From NCBI GenBank assembly GCA_029008005.1, contig JAQXIX010000014.1, positions 1-64,000 on the forward strand: DNA of 64,000 bases. The letters run 5' to 3'. The position numbers and the translations under genes were made by a program. This stretch comes from Bacillota bacterium (GTDB taxonomy: Bacteria; Bacillota; Clostridia; Peptostreptococcales; Anaerovoracaceae). Shown in pieces: positions 18,122 to 27,606 of the stretch. How positions within the stretch are numbered: position 1 is the first letter of the stretch; each line of letters starts with the position of its first letter. Under the pieces are notes generated by a model. That model searched no databases, was not told the DNA's origin, and worked only from the letters and a program-made list of their open reading frames with translations.

Positions 18122-18340
18122 TATTGCGGATTCGCCATGTGAGCTCCATGGACCTTTGCGATTAAAGGTATTATGGCTATTATTATGGGCGTAACTATTG
18201 CAGCCTTCCTTAAAAATGACCCGGATAATAAAAAAAGACTTCTCTCCGGAGAAGTTGTCGGTATGATTATTGCCGGTGCCTTTATGGTTGTCGGCTACTA
18301 TGCAGCTGAAGGAATAATGTACGGTAACTGGACTGTTACA
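18122..18340 (+). pseudogene. Remnant of an ECF transporter S-component gene
   Basis: On the plus strand, opposite to its neighbours, about 70 codons read GFAM-stop-APWTFAIKGIMAIIMG, then FLKNDPDNKKRLLSGEVVG, then MIIAGAFMVVGYYAAEGIMYGNW. The order of a proline/tryptophan loop, an FxIKG helix, and a helix ending in GYYxxEGIMYG is typical of substrate-binding S components of energy-coupling factor vitamin transporters. A TGA interrupts the frame at 18140-18142. The N-terminal half and the last ~35 residues of a normal ~180-residue protein are missing. After GNW the reading runs into unrelated sequence and the hairpin at 18359. The track ORF 18173-18460 is therefore not an intact gene. The vitamin specificity cannot be guessed. 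Confidence 0.6.
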
Positions 18341-18358
18341 AGTTCTGTTACAACACGA

Positions 18359-18403
18359 GGGCAGCACTGCCGGCCGGTTGAAAACCGGTTGGAGGTGCTG
18401 CCC
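18359..18403. terminator. Two-tier hairpin, probable terminator
   Basis: An outer 9-base stem GGGCAGCAC / GTGCTGCCC and an inner 6-base stem CCGGTT / AACCGG with a GAA loop lie 18 bases after the EamA gene stop. The T run is poor on both strands (CCCCTTTCCC on plus), so termination may be inefficient. It may be the old terminator of the decayed ECF gene now serving the minus-strand gene as well. Confidence 0.55.
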
Positions 18404-18420
18404 CTTTCCCATCTTTATTA

Positions 18421-19353
18421 TCAGGTATTACCCTGCTGTTTTTCGGAATTTGCAACATAAACGCCTATTAGAATTACCGCTGCACCTGCTAACTGAAGTG
18501 CGGTCAGGTTTTCTCTCATAAACAGTGCTCCGGAAATAATCGCCACGACTGTTGTAATTCCCACAAACGATGATGTTTTGTTAACACCGATTCGCGCAAT
18601 TGCCAGATTCGAAAGAAAAAAAGCAAATATGGAACAGCCTATTCCCTGATAGAGAATCGCTATCAGGAAAGAAGATTCTCTAAAAGGCAATGTCAACAGC
18701 TCATTTACGCTGCCCTTCGCAAAAGCTTCAGCCAGTGCATAAACAGCGAAAACCACTGCTCCCGCTATAATCATCACATATGTGATTTCCGCACCTGACA
18801 AGCCGGATGCTTTATCGACAAAAACACAATACATGGAATAAGAAATAACAGCAACGACAAGTGCCATATAGCCTATTACCGATAAACTTGACGTAATTCC
18901 CACTGCCACTACAGTCAGTATCACACCAAAGAGAGTAATGAGAATACCTGTAACCTGAAGCTTTGTCGGCACCTTTTTAAGAATGAGTGCTGATGCAATC
19001 AGTGACACAACAGGTATGCACGCTATGAATATTCCGCTTTCCGATGAAGTTGTATTGCTGATTCCGACAGTCTCTCCAACGAAATAAATACACGGACAAA
19101 AAATCGCCACTATAATAGCGGGCTTAAGATCTTTACCCTTTAAATCCACTTTCATAACTCCCGTAATAGCAAGCAGAGTCATAGCAATGAACGCCACTAA
19201 AAATCTCCATCCCAAAAGCGCAGACGTATCTGCAAGATTAGTTGCCTGCTTAGAAAACATGAAGCTCATTCCGTACAGAACTTCACATCCTACGGCACAG
19301 AGACAACCTATTAATACATAATTTTTCTTTTCCGTCATTTTCTCAGAACACAT
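18421..19353 (-). CDS. EamA/DMT-family membrane transporter
   Basis: A 310-residue integral membrane protein with about ten predicted helices in two EamA repeats, the drug/metabolite transporter superfamily. Such proteins usually export amino acids or other small metabolites. It overlaps the upstream PLP-enzyme gene by 11 bases, so the two are translationally coupled and the transported compound is probably related to that enzyme's substrate, such as a D-amino acid or a thiol amino acid (inference). An alternative start at MTEKKNY (19338) is possible, since AGGGG lies almost on top of the first ATG. Confidence 0.82.
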   Translation of the reverse strand: MCSEKMTEKKNYVLIGCLCAVGCEVLYGMSFMFSKQATNLADTSALLGWRFLVAFIAMTLLAITGVMKVDLKGKDLKPAIIVAIFCPCIYFVGETVGISNTTSSESGIFIACIPVVSLIASALILKKVPTKLQVTGILITLFGVILTVVAVGITSSLSVIGYMALVVAVISYSMYCVFVDKASGLSGAEITYVMIIAGAVVFAVYALAEAFAKGSVNELLTLPFRESSFLIAILYQGIGCSIFAFFLSNLAIARIGVNKTSSFVGITTVVAIISGALFMRENLTALQLAGAAVILIGVYVANSEKQQGNT

Positions 19354-20416
19354 CCCCTATTATCTCTTTTTCCGCAAAGAATACTGTCGTTCCTCCCGTA
19401 TGCAGGAACAGCACATCGGAGCCCTCGGGAATTCTGCCCGACTTAATATCGGCAATCATTCCCGCAAAGGCTTTTGCCGTATAAACAGGATCAACAAGTA
19501 TCCCCTCTTTTCGTGCCAGCAGCTTTATTGCTTCGCTTCCCTCGCTGCTTGGAACCTCGTATGCTTCTCCTGCGTGCGAGGCATCTACCACGAAGTCACA
19601 GACTGTGATTTCAGCCTTTGCGTCAATAAGCCTGAGTGCATCTTCTGCCAGTCTGAGACCGCCTTCTGTATATTTGCCTGTGTCTTCCATTGGAATAGTC
19701 AGCATGGAGTGAACCTCCGTATCCATACCCAGAAGCTTTTTGCCCGCAACGATTCCTGCCATTGTGCCGCCGGAACCCGTTGCATGATACAGGTATTCAG
19801 GCTCGAAGCTGATTCCGACATTTCTGTTGGCATCCAGCTGTTCTCTCAGTTCGACCATTGCGTTAATATACCCCAGACTGCCGTACGCGTTGGCTCCTCC
19901 CATTGGGATATCACAGCATTTACTGCCGGCTTTCTTCAGCCGGTCACAATGGTCCTTGCCCATGACGAAGGATCTCTTCTCGGTTTCTTCGAAGGTCTCG
20001 CCTTCTTCCGGATAAACTATGTGAAGTTCCGCTCCGAATATTCTGTCCAGAAGCATGTTCCCTTTCAGGTCGTTCATGTCAGGCTCCACCATGGCCGCCA
20101 GATATGCGACAGGCTTGATTCCGTTTTTTGCTGCAGCCCAGGCTGTCTGCATCACATGGTTTGACTGGGTAGCCCCGTATGTAATAACATATTCCGCACC
20201 TGTTTCCTTAGCGTGCCCTATAAGAAATTCAAGTTTCCTTGTTTTATTACCGCCGTATATGTTACTCCCTGTGAAGTCGTCTCTCTTAATCCACAAGTTA
20301 ACTCCCAGTTCCTCCGAAAGACTGTTAAGTCTGTACAGAGGTGTAGGGAAAAACCCCAGCTCTGTACGCGGAACTGCCGCTATAAGCTTTTTTAATTCTT
20401 CCGATGTATATATCAT
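19343..20416 (-). CDS. PLP-dependent D-cysteine desulfhydrase/ACC deaminase family enzyme
   Basis: A 357-residue fold-type II PLP enzyme. The cofactor lysine lies in YGGNKTRKLEFLIG near residue 57, the substrate-contact motif YGATQSNHVMQTAW near 85, the phosphate-binding glycine loop ATGSGGTMAG near 217, and a C-terminal LHTGGTTVFF. This set is shared by D-cysteine desulfhydrases and 1-aminocyclopropane-1-carboxylate deaminases; in anaerobic Clostridia the desulfhydrase role, D-cysteine to pyruvate, sulfide and ammonia, is the more likely. A strong AGGAGG precedes the ATG. It is coupled to an EamA transporter and follows the hybrid-kinase gene by 27 bases, so it may share the long upstream transcript. 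Confidence 0.82.
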   Translation of the reverse strand: MIYTSEELKKLIAAVPRTELGFFPTPLYRLNSLSEELGVNLWIKRDDFTGSNIYGGNKTRKLEFLIGHAKETGAEYVITYGATQSNHVMQTAWAAAKNGIKPVAYLAAMVEPDMNDLKGNMLLDRIFGAELHIVYPEEGETFEETEKRSFVMGKDHCDRLKKAGSKCCDIPMGGANAYGSLGYINAMVELREQLDANRNVGISFEPEYLYHATGSGGTMAGIVAGKKLLGMDTEVHSMLTIPMEDTGKYTEGGLRLAEDALRLIDAKAEITVCDFVVDASHAGEAYEVPSSEGSEAIKLLARKEGILVDPVYTAKAFAGMIADIKSGRIPEGSDVLFLHTGGTTVFFAEKEIIGDVF

Positions 20417-20443
20417 AATCGCCTCCTGTCGTTTGTTATTTAA

Positions 20444-23389
20444 TTACAAAGGTTTTTGCAGTACTCTGCGCAGCTCGCTTACGAATTCGGCCATATCGAC
20501 AGGTTTTGAAATGAACCCGTCCATTCCGCTTTCTGCCGCAATTTTTCTGTCTTCGTCAAAAGCATTTGCGGTCATGGCAATAATAGGCACAGATGCAATC
20601 CTGCTGTCTGCCAGTCTGCGTATTTCATTGGTTGCTTCATATCCGTCCATCAAAGGCATCTGTATGTCCATAAGCACCACATCATAGTGTCCCGGCTGAG
20701 ATGATGAAAGCACGTTCACAGCTTCTCTTCCGTCAGAGGCTGTTGAAACGATGAAGCCGTGTGCTTTAAGTATTTCGACTGCTATCTCTCTGTTAAGGTC
20801 ATTGTCTTCTGCCAGAAGAATTCGTTTTCCTTCAAAACCATTGCCCTCATCAATATTAAGAAGATCGCAATCCTTAACTTTACCTTCTTTTCCGATGGAC
20901 GAAAGCAGAGCCTCTCTGAGATCTGACATGAACATAGGCTTGGAGCAGAATGCCGTAACGCCTGCCTCTCTTGCTTCGTCTGCAATATCAGACCAGTCGT
21001 AGGCAGTCAATATTATAATAGGAGTATCGTCTCCAAGGCTTCTTATCTGTCTTGTAACCTCTATTCCGTTCATATCAGGAAGTCTCCAGTCAATTATGTA
21101 CGCATGATATATATCATCAAGCTCAATTGCCTGCTTCGCGCGGAGTACCGCCTCCTTGCCGTAAAGAGTCCAATCCGATCTCATTCCTACTTTAACCAGC
21201 ATCTTCGTTATGCTGTCGCATGTATTGTAATCATCATCGACAACAAGGGCTTTCAGTCCTTTGAGAGCTTCAATTTCCGTTTCTTCCTTTATTCCGTTAC
21301 TGTTGATGCGCATAGGAATACGGATTGTGAATTCGGTTCCCTTGTTTCGCTCTGTCTCTAAGGTTATTGTACCTCCCATCATGTCAATAATGTTTTTGGA
21401 TATTGCCATTCCCAGGCCTGTTCCCTGTATTCTGCTTACGGTAGACGTCTTTTCTCTTTCGAAAGGCTCAAATATCTTCTCGGCGAACTCAGGGCTCATG
21501 CCTATTCCTGTATCCTTTATCTTTATCTCATATGTTCCCATGCCCTCTGTACTGTTTTCAAGCTGTCTGATGCGGATAGACACTATGCCGCCTGCCGGAG
21601 TAAACTTAATGGCATTTGACATGAAATTGAGAAGAACCTGATTAAGTCGCGTCCTATCGCAGAATACATCCTCGTCTGTAACATCGATTACATCCATAAA
21701 GAGTTCCAGCTGTTTACCCTGAATCTGTCCGCTGATAATAGTCTTAATGTCATGGAGCATATCCGACAGATTCGTTTCTGTCTCTTCAATATCGATCTTG
21801 CCGGTTTCTATTCTGCTCATATCAAGAATGTCATTGATAAGAGAAAGAAGATGGCTTCCCGAGGACAATATCTTCGAAAAATAGTCTTTTACTTTTATCT
21901 TGTCTTCGATTCCGGCAATACCAAGTGTCGCGAAACCTATTATTGCATTCAGAGGTGTTCTTATGTCATGAGACATATTGGAGAGGAACGTGCTCTTTGC
22001 CTTGTTGGCTGACTCTGCCATGGAAAGGGCATCCTCAGCTGCGCCAACAGCTTTTTCCAGTTCATCCCTGATGTTTTTATCTGCCGTACGATCCGACATT
22101 ACAACTATGAGTTTATCTGACTCCATGACTTCACTGCAATATACGGAAACGTGGAACCACTTCTTGTGTCCTGTCTTCTGATGGATGTACTGCCTGTCCA
22201 ATTCTTCCTGCTGTCCCGGTTTGATTTTTCTTAAAATATCCGGAACCTTGACTTCGTCTTCATCGTATACTATTTTGTCTATCTCACGGATATTTCTCCT
22301 TGCTTCCTCTTCATTTATTCCGATAAGCTTCTCAATATTCGGGCTTACGTAATCAACACTGAAATCACCGGAATCTATCATCATGAACAAGTCGTCAGAG
22401 CTGATTGAAAGCTTGTTGAACAGCTCGTCCCTGTACATAATTTCGGCATCCTTGGCCTGCAGACGACTTCTGTTTTTCATGTTTATATACATGAATATAA
22501 CAGCACCTATTGCCAGCATTATGAGAAATACAATGACAAAAGTGATTGTCTGCAGCTTGCTTACACCGGCATTTACCGTCTTATAAGGAACAACACTTAC
22601 GAGAATCCAGTCTTCGATTCCAACGGGCTCGTAAATCATGTAGCACTCCGTTCCCTTGAGCTTTATAAGACGATTTCCTTTTTTCTCCGCCATAAAATCA
22701 TCGCTTATCTCAGTGATGGTTTCCGCACTCATATCTGAATTCTTTCCGAATGCCGAAATCAGATTATATATAGGCTCGTGTTCAATCCGAGATGTGTCGA
22801 TGACAATTCTTCCGTCGGAATGAATCACGAAGCTGCTGGCTTCCCCATTAAACGACCGAATCTTAAGCTTTTCGACAAGTGCCTCATTGCTGTATCCCAC
22901 ACCTATGGCTTCATACTCAAAGCCTTCAAAAGATGATTTCTTCGCAGGTGTTGCGAACACCATAAGCTGCTCTTTGCCCGAATTTGCGGAGCTCATTGCT
23001 ATATCTTTATTGTCGATGATCAGATCCGAAAGCTCGGTTCTGAAATCCATATAACCTTTTTCCCCATTAAGGGACATGTATTTCCCTTCACGCGATATGA
23101 AATAAAATTCAGAGAATCCCGTTTCTTTTTTAACCTCGCTAAGTACCTCCTTAACTGCCTTTTCATCTTCTCTTACTTTAAGATAATCCGCCCAGATATG
23201 CATATTGCTGTATGTAGTATCTACAAACTGCTCCAGCGCTATATCGGACTGGTGAAAAAGTTCGGTAAGGTGGATCACACTTTCCGTATATACTGTTTTC
23301 GAAATCATTTTGTAGTATGCCACTCCCGAGAGAATCACACATACTGCAAGCACTGCCGTTATTATGACAGTCAAAGCCCTTTTGTTCAT
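20444..23389 (-). CDS. Hybrid sensor histidine kinase with two receiver domains
   Basis: A 981-residue membrane kinase. Helix 1 is at about 6-27, an extracellular Cache-like sensor spans roughly 28-280 and helix 2 is near 283-305. A PAS domain follows at about 330-440, HisKA with the phosphorylated histidine in [18 protein letters not shown] near 480, and HATPase_c with TGIGMS and [12 protein letters not shown] motifs near 590-700. Two receiver domains end the protein; the first has VVDDD and DWRLPDMNG, the second AEDNDLN and [10 protein letters not shown]. No HPt or DNA-binding output is present. It lies 21 bases after the solute-binding lipoprotein gene, so that lipoprotein may present a ligand to its sensor. 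It is the last clearly linked gene of the surface-fibre cluster. Confidence 0.88.
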   Translation of the reverse strand: MNKRALTVIITAVLAVCVILSGVAYYKMISKTVYTESVIHLTELFHQSDIALEQFVDTTYSNMHIWADYLKVREDEKAVKEVLSEVKKETGFSEFYFISREGKYMSLNGEKGYMDFRTELSDLIIDNKDIAMSSANSGKEQLMVFATPAKKSSFEGFEYEAIGVGYSNEALVEKLKIRSFNGEASSFVIHSDGRIVIDTSRIEHEPIYNLISAFGKNSDMSAETITEISDDFMAEKKGNRLIKLKGTECYMIYEPVGIEDWILVSVVPYKTVNAGVSKLQTITFVIVFLIMLAIGAVIFMYINMKNRSRLQAKDAEIMYRDELFNKLSISSDDLFMMIDSGDFSVDYVSPNIEKLIGINEEEARRNIREIDKIVYDEDEVKVPDILRKIKPGQQEELDRQYIHQKTGHKKWFHVSVYCSEVMESDKLIVVMSDRTADKNIRDELEKAVGAAEDALSMAESANKAKSTFLSNMSHDIRTPLNAIIGFATLGIAGIEDKIKVKDYFSKILSSGSHLLSLINDILDMSRIETGKIDIEETETNLSDMLHDIKTIISGQIQGKQLELFMDVIDVTDEDVFCDRTRLNQVLLNFMSNAIKFTPAGGIVSIRIRQLENSTEGMGTYEIKIKDTGIGMSPEFAEKIFEPFEREKTSTVSRIQGTGLGMAISKNIIDMMGGTITLETERNKGTEFTIRIPMRINSNGIKEETEIEALKGLKALVVDDDYNTCDSITKMLVKVGMRSDWTLYGKEAVLRAKQAIELDDIYHAYIIDWRLPDMNGIEVTRQIRSLGDDTPIIILTAYDWSDIADEAREAGVTAFCSKPMFMSDLREALLSSIGKEGKVKDCDLLNIDEGNGFEGKRILLAEDNDLNREIAVEILKAHGFIVSTASDGREAVNVLSSSQPGHYDVVLMDIQMPLMDGYEATNEIRRLADSRIASVPIIAMTANAFDEDRKIAAESGMDGFISKPVDMAEFVSELRRVLQKPL

Positions 23390-23410
23390 CAGGGAAATTC
23401 TCCTTAATAG

Positions 23411-25255
23411 TTACAGGTTGAGAAATATGTAGTCTTCAGGTTCGGCAACCTTGCCGCCCTTTTTAATGTATTCAACCCAATGCTCAATAACTCTTCCTTC
23501 ATGCTTATTGAAATCAAAGCCTGTTTTCTCAATTAACGGATCCATGTACTCGGCAATATTGAGACATGTTACATTAAGCTTCTCGCTGTCATCAAGCTCT
23601 TTTCCGTCTTTGAGGACTTTGCTGAGAACAAAGCCTTTGTTACTCTGTTCGACTTCAATTGAAATTCCACTTACCGCAGGAAGCGAGCCCTTGTTAAACG
23701 GTGTGAAGCCTCCTTCAACTCCTTCGACTGAGTACTTAAGGTATTCCTTAAGCTGTGCGCCTGTCATTTTGCAGCTGAAAGCCTCAAGCGGATTAGGCAT
23801 AATCATGCCGCCGACCATCTTCTCATTGTAGTCGGCTTTTATTACTGTCTCAGTAAAGCTGCAGGCAGGTGCAACAATTACATCGCTTCCGTATAGTTCT
23901 TTAACAGCTCCTGCCATTGCCGATGATGACTCCCTTCCGCCCTCATCTTTGAAAATATTTGAATAGGTCTTGTCCTGACTCAGTAAAGCCTCTGTTTCAG
24001 GTTCCGATTTGTCCTCAAGCTGTCTGTTAAATTCTCTGTAAGCACCGTCAGCGTCAAGCTCACCCTTAATCATTTTCTGAACAACATCCAGTGAACCTGA
24101 GAAAAAGTCATTTGATGCTATTCTGATGAACATTCTGTTCTGCTCAATAAGCGGCTTGAGATTATCAAGGGATGGGGACATCTTAAGATTTACATTTCTG
24201 CTGTATGTGACTACATCCTCTCCTCCGGCCAGCGTATTCTGGGCGCCGTCCGATATCATAGTATCCAGCACTTTCAATACAGCTGCTTTCTTTGATTCGC
24301 TCTCTCCGGCATCCTTGTTTACCGCAACCTGGAACGCAGGATATGTCAGCAGCCACTGTTCGTCGTCACTGCAGAAATAAGGAAGGAAAACCGCTTCGAT
24401 GCCTTCTTCGTTCAGCTCCACTACTTTTGATCCGGCGGAACGCATAATTGCTATTTTGCCGGCCTTGAAGTCATTCATGACCATGTCATAATCCAGTCCT
24501 GTATCTTCCGGCTTGAGATTCACATCGTCGATAAACTGTTCCATTTTAGCAAAGGCACCCGGCCAGATTTTATCATCCAGACCTGTCACCTGCATATTGT
24601 CCGGATCCTCATATGCACTTCTCCATTTACGTCCCTCAAGCGAGTTGATTTCCGATATTGATAAGCCCTGGAGAACCTCCATGCAGGTGTAGTCATATGC
24701 AAAATCCGCTACAAAGCCTCTGATTCCGTGTTTTTCAAATTCACTGCATGCCGAAACGAAGCTGTCATAGTCTGTAGGAAGAGGAATTCCGTACTCATCA
24801 AAAAGCTTTTTATTGGCAACTAGACCGTCAGCCTCTCCGCACAGCGGAATCCAGTTTACAGTTCCGTCTGTGTTTGTGAAGTTCTCGATGTATGTGTCGT
24901 ATACAGCACCTGCACCTTCAGTTGATGAGAGTTCCATAAGCTGGTCGCTGAGAGGAGCAGCATCGATAAGCGCGAATCTTCTGCACGTAATAATATCCGG
25001 AAGCTCACCGTTTTCCTTCAGAAATTTGTAGTAGTTAAGATCGTTGTTGCCTACAATGAACTGCACGTCCACATCGGGAAGCTGTTCCTGAATATACGGT
25101 GCATAGCTGTTATACAGAACAGAACTCCACATATATACAGTGACTGTCTCCTTGTCACCTTCCGATGACTGATCCGAACATCCTGTCGCAAGTGACATAA
25201 CCATCATAATAGCAGTTATTACAACTGCAATTCTTCTCAAACTGTTCTTTTTCAC
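23411..25255 (-). CDS. Lipoprotein fusing an ABC-type solute-binding domain to a 5'-nucleotidase C-terminal domain
   Basis: A 614-residue predicted lipoprotein with the lipobox SLATGC at residues 21-26. Residues ~35-430 resemble family 1 extracellular solute-binding proteins (TVTVYMWSS, PDIITCRR, GLVANKKLFDEYGIPLPTDYDSF). Residues ~455-600 match the 5'-nucleotidase C-terminal domain (MTGAQLKEYLKYSVEG, LPAVSGISIEVE, KVLKDGKELDDSEKLNVTCLN). The metallophosphoesterase domain that normally accompanies the latter is missing, so nucleotide hydrolysis is unlikely, though nucleotide or sugar binding is possible. No ABC permease is nearby. It starts with GTG after GGAAGGG, overlaps the signal peptidase gene by 4 bases and is followed by the hybrid kinase, so a sensory role is more likely than transport. 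Confidence 0.8.
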   Translation of the reverse strand: MKKNSLRRIAVVITAIMMVMSLATGCSDQSSEGDKETVTVYMWSSVLYNSYAPYIQEQLPDVDVQFIVGNNDLNYYKFLKENGELPDIITCRRFALIDAAPLSDQLMELSSTEGAGAVYDTYIENFTNTDGTVNWIPLCGEADGLVANKKLFDEYGIPLPTDYDSFVSACSEFEKHGIRGFVADFAYDYTCMEVLQGLSISEINSLEGRKWRSAYEDPDNMQVTGLDDKIWPGAFAKMEQFIDDVNLKPEDTGLDYDMVMNDFKAGKIAIMRSAGSKVVELNEEGIEAVFLPYFCSDDEQWLLTYPAFQVAVNKDAGESESKKAAVLKVLDTMISDGAQNTLAGGEDVVTYSRNVNLKMSPSLDNLKPLIEQNRMFIRIASNDFFSGSLDVVQKMIKGELDADGAYREFNRQLEDKSEPETEALLSQDKTYSNIFKDEGGRESSSAMAGAVKELYGSDVIVAPACSFTETVIKADYNEKMVGGMIMPNPLEAFSCKMTGAQLKEYLKYSVEGVEGGFTPFNKGSLPAVSGISIEVEQSNKGFVLSKVLKDGKELDDSEKLNVTCLNIAEYMDPLIEKTGFDFNKHEGRVIEHWVEYIKKGGKVAEPEDYIFLNL

Positions 25256-25863
25256 TTTTTCCCTTCCTGTTTGTTTTCTTTTATTTTATCTATTACTTTC
25301 CTCAGCGCCTCTTCCTGTTCTGCCTTTTCTATTTCCCTCGCAGCGGCAATCGCGCTTCTGATATTGAGAACCAGGATGATTCCTATCGGAATAAGTATAA
25401 GCGGAATGAAAATCAGCGGATTCGCCGAAAGCCTCATTATTATCCCGGCTCCCGGAGAAACAAACACTACCTTTCCGATAACATCTTTGTCGAGAGCAGT
25501 GTATTCATCCTCAAAACCGTTAGCGTCACCTTTAGTTCTGAACTCATACCGGCCGTTGATGCTGATTATTTCCGATGTCCTGTGAGTCACGATAATGTCC
25601 TTTATTGATGGATCCTGAGAGTAAAAGGCTATGACATCACCCTTCCTGACTTCCTCAGGCTCTGCTTCCTTCACCAGCACGAGAGAGTTAACGGGAATCT
25701 CCGGCTCCATACTTCCGGAAACTACACACATTAATGAATACCCTCCGATTTTCGGAACATCCCCCGACTTAGTGAAAACTACCGAAATCATTATTACTGC
25801 AGCAAGTATTATTACGGCAACAGACACAACATCGATGACTATTGTAACTGCTTTTCTAATCAT
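25252..25863 (-). CDS. SipW-like (ER-type) signal peptidase I, copy 2
   Basis: A 203-residue membrane serine protease. It has an N-terminal helix, the catalytic serine in CVVSGSMEPEIP (near 52), a histidine instead of the usual lysine in IVTHRTSEI (near 93), and the aspartate motif TKGDAN (near 113). Two C-terminal hydrophobic segments and a charged tail follow. A Ser/His signal peptidase is the archaeal/ER type represented in Bacillus by SipW, which matures TasA and TapA. This fits the many SipW-type exported proteins in the same operon. It overlaps genes on both sides (8 and 4 bases). Confidence 0.88.
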   Translation of the reverse strand: MIRKAVTIVIDVVSVAVIILAAVIMISVVFTKSGDVPKIGGYSLMCVVSGSMEPEIPVNSLVLVKEAEPEEVRKGDVIAFYSQDPSIKDIIVTHRTSEIISINGRYEFRTKGDANGFEDEYTALDKDVIGKVVFVSPGAGIIMRLSANPLIFIPLILIPIGIILVLNIRSAIAAAREIEKAEQEEALRKVIDKIKENKQEGKK

Positions 25864-27565
25864 CTTTACTCTCTCTGCTCCTGAGCTTATTAAGGATATA
25901 TCTGCTCAGGCTGTTACCTTCTGCTCTGGCAACTGCCTTATCCCTTGTTTTTTCTGCGTCTTCAGCACGTTTCTCGGCCTTTTCAAGAGCCTTTTCCGCC
26001 TTTTTCACCGACTCCTGTGCCTCCTTTAACGCATTTCGCATTTCTTCAAGTTCCTTTTCTCTGCTCTTTACTTCTTCTGCCGCAAAAGCTCTGAACCTGC
26101 TGTATTCTTCAGCTACGCCGGCTTTTTCATTCGATATCTCCTCAAACCGGGCATCAGCTTCCGCCAGCTTCTTGTCAGCATCCCTCACTGTATTTCTCAG
26201 CTGTTCCTCCAGGGCTCTGCTGTTTGCCTTCTCCAGTTCTGTTTCCCGGGATATTTCCTTTATCTTATCTTCCAGTCTGCTTCTTATATGTACTGCGGCT
26301 TCTTCCTCGCTCTTCATTTCGAGAAGCAGCTCATCGACCTTCTGTTCTGCTTCCTCTTTAATTGCAATCATGCTGTTTAACTGTGAAACAGTTTCTTCCA
26401 GCTGCAGTTCTGCAATGTGTTTTTCTGCCTCAGCTTCTCTTACAGTATTCTCGGCAGCCTGTCTCCGTGCCGATTCCTCCTCAAGCTTCGCTTCAGCATC
26501 GAGCTGTGCCTGTGTCACTTCCTCTACGAAAATACGACGCACCTCAACATCCGGCAGATTGCAGTCGTCTACAAATTCCTCGCGGATCTCTTTAATGAAT
26601 TTCGGATCCACTTTCTGATGCTTCTCAACAGCATGAGAATCAATATCTCTGATATCATGCTCCGTTAATGTTTTGAATACCGTGTAATTCGTAATCAGAT
26701 TTGTATACATCTGAATCAGATATTCTTCATCGAATTCCACTGCCGTATCCTGAACATCAATCTTATATCCCACACTATCATATCTTTCAAGAAACTGCCA
26801 TAGTGCATAGCACTTTCTGTAGTGAGGGTCCTTCATCATAAGGTTTGTGCGCTGAATCGGACTTCTCACCTTGGCGCAGCCGTCCATTATACTGCAGAAA
26901 GAACTTTGCTGCAGTGATGTGACAATACGCTTTATGCGGTCGATTCGCATGAACACATCCATATTGTCCTCGTCATTTTCGGCCAGGCTCTGCTTGTTTT
27001 TAACGTTCATCTCCAGCTTGTACTCAATATCCTCATAAGCATCACTTATCTTGCTCTCCATCTTGAAGGTGCTTATTTTCTCATCGCCGGTCGCCCAGAA
27101 TATCACGTCTGTTCTCTTGTAAACAAAGGCAATAAGCCTTTGAATCAGATGGTAAATAAATCTGTTTTCATAAAGATCGTAGGTTTCCTCGGTAGTGACA
27201 TTGAGAATCTTTGACGGGTGTATATCCCCATCATCGGAAGCCGATATAAATTCAGTATGCCGGCTTAAATGCTTGACGCTGTCTGCGCTTATTTTTTTCG
27301 CCAGAGCTACCGGTACGAGTTCTTCTGATGAAGTCACAAATCTTCGCGGTTTATCGATAATTTCATTAATCGATTCGAGAGTATCTTCAATAATGTCAAT
27401 CCACTCTTCATCAACAACCTTGTGGAGAACGCGGTTTGTCTGCTGCAGCCTGTTATCTCCGGCCTGCACCATCTCGAAAAGATATTGGAAATACCTGTCC
27501 TCCTCCAGAGACATACTGACATTATCAATATATTTCAAATATAGCTCGTTAATGGAAGCTGTCAT
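25856..27565 (-). CDS. DUF2357/McrC-like protein with a long coiled coil in place of the nuclease
   Basis: A 569-residue protein. Its first ~330 residues resemble the DUF2357 domain that partners McrB-like ATPases; indicative stretches are YDLYENRFIYHLIQRLIAF near 130-150 and SPIQRTNLMMKDPHYRKCY near 240. Residues ~360-545 are an almost uninterrupted, glutamate/lysine-rich coiled coil (EEQLRNTVRDADKKLAEAD and similar). The PD-(D/E)XK nuclease that normally follows DUF2357 is not visible. It has a strong GGAGG at 7 bases and lies 41 bases after the McrB-like gene, so the two probably form a complex. A cytoplasmic scaffold or adaptor for the membrane-bound ATPase is my inference. The family assignment is moderately sure, the loss of nuclease more so. 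Confidence 0.65.
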   Translation of the reverse strand: MTASINELYLKYIDNVSMSLEEDRYFQYLFEMVQAGDNRLQQTNRVLHKVVDEEWIDIIEDTLESINEIIDKPRRFVTSSEELVPVALAKKISADSVKHLSRHTEFISASDDGDIHPSKILNVTTEETYDLYENRFIYHLIQRLIAFVYKRTDVIFWATGDEKISTFKMESKISDAYEDIEYKLEMNVKNKQSLAENDEDNMDVFMRIDRIKRIVTSLQQSSFCSIMDGCAKVRSPIQRTNLMMKDPHYRKCYALWQFLERYDSVGYKIDVQDTAVEFDEEYLIQMYTNLITNYTVFKTLTEHDIRDIDSHAVEKHQKVDPKFIKEIREEFVDDCNLPDVEVRRIFVEEVTQAQLDAEAKLEEESARRQAAENTVREAEAEKHIAELQLEETVSQLNSMIAIKEEAEQKVDELLLEMKSEEEAAVHIRSRLEDKIKEISRETELEKANSRALEEQLRNTVRDADKKLAEADARFEEISNEKAGVAEEYSRFRAFAAEEVKSREKELEEMRNALKEAQESVKKAEKALEKAEKRAEDAEKTRDKAVARAEGNSLSRYILNKLRSRESKDD

Positions 27566-27606
27566 TTTAATTCCTCCGTATTCTGCCGAATTTCACAGAA
27601 AACACA

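Noticed and set aside
18173-18460. ORF of 95 residues as an intact small gene
   Set aside because: It starts in the middle of an ECF S-component fragment preceded by an in-frame stop, and its last part reads through a hairpin.
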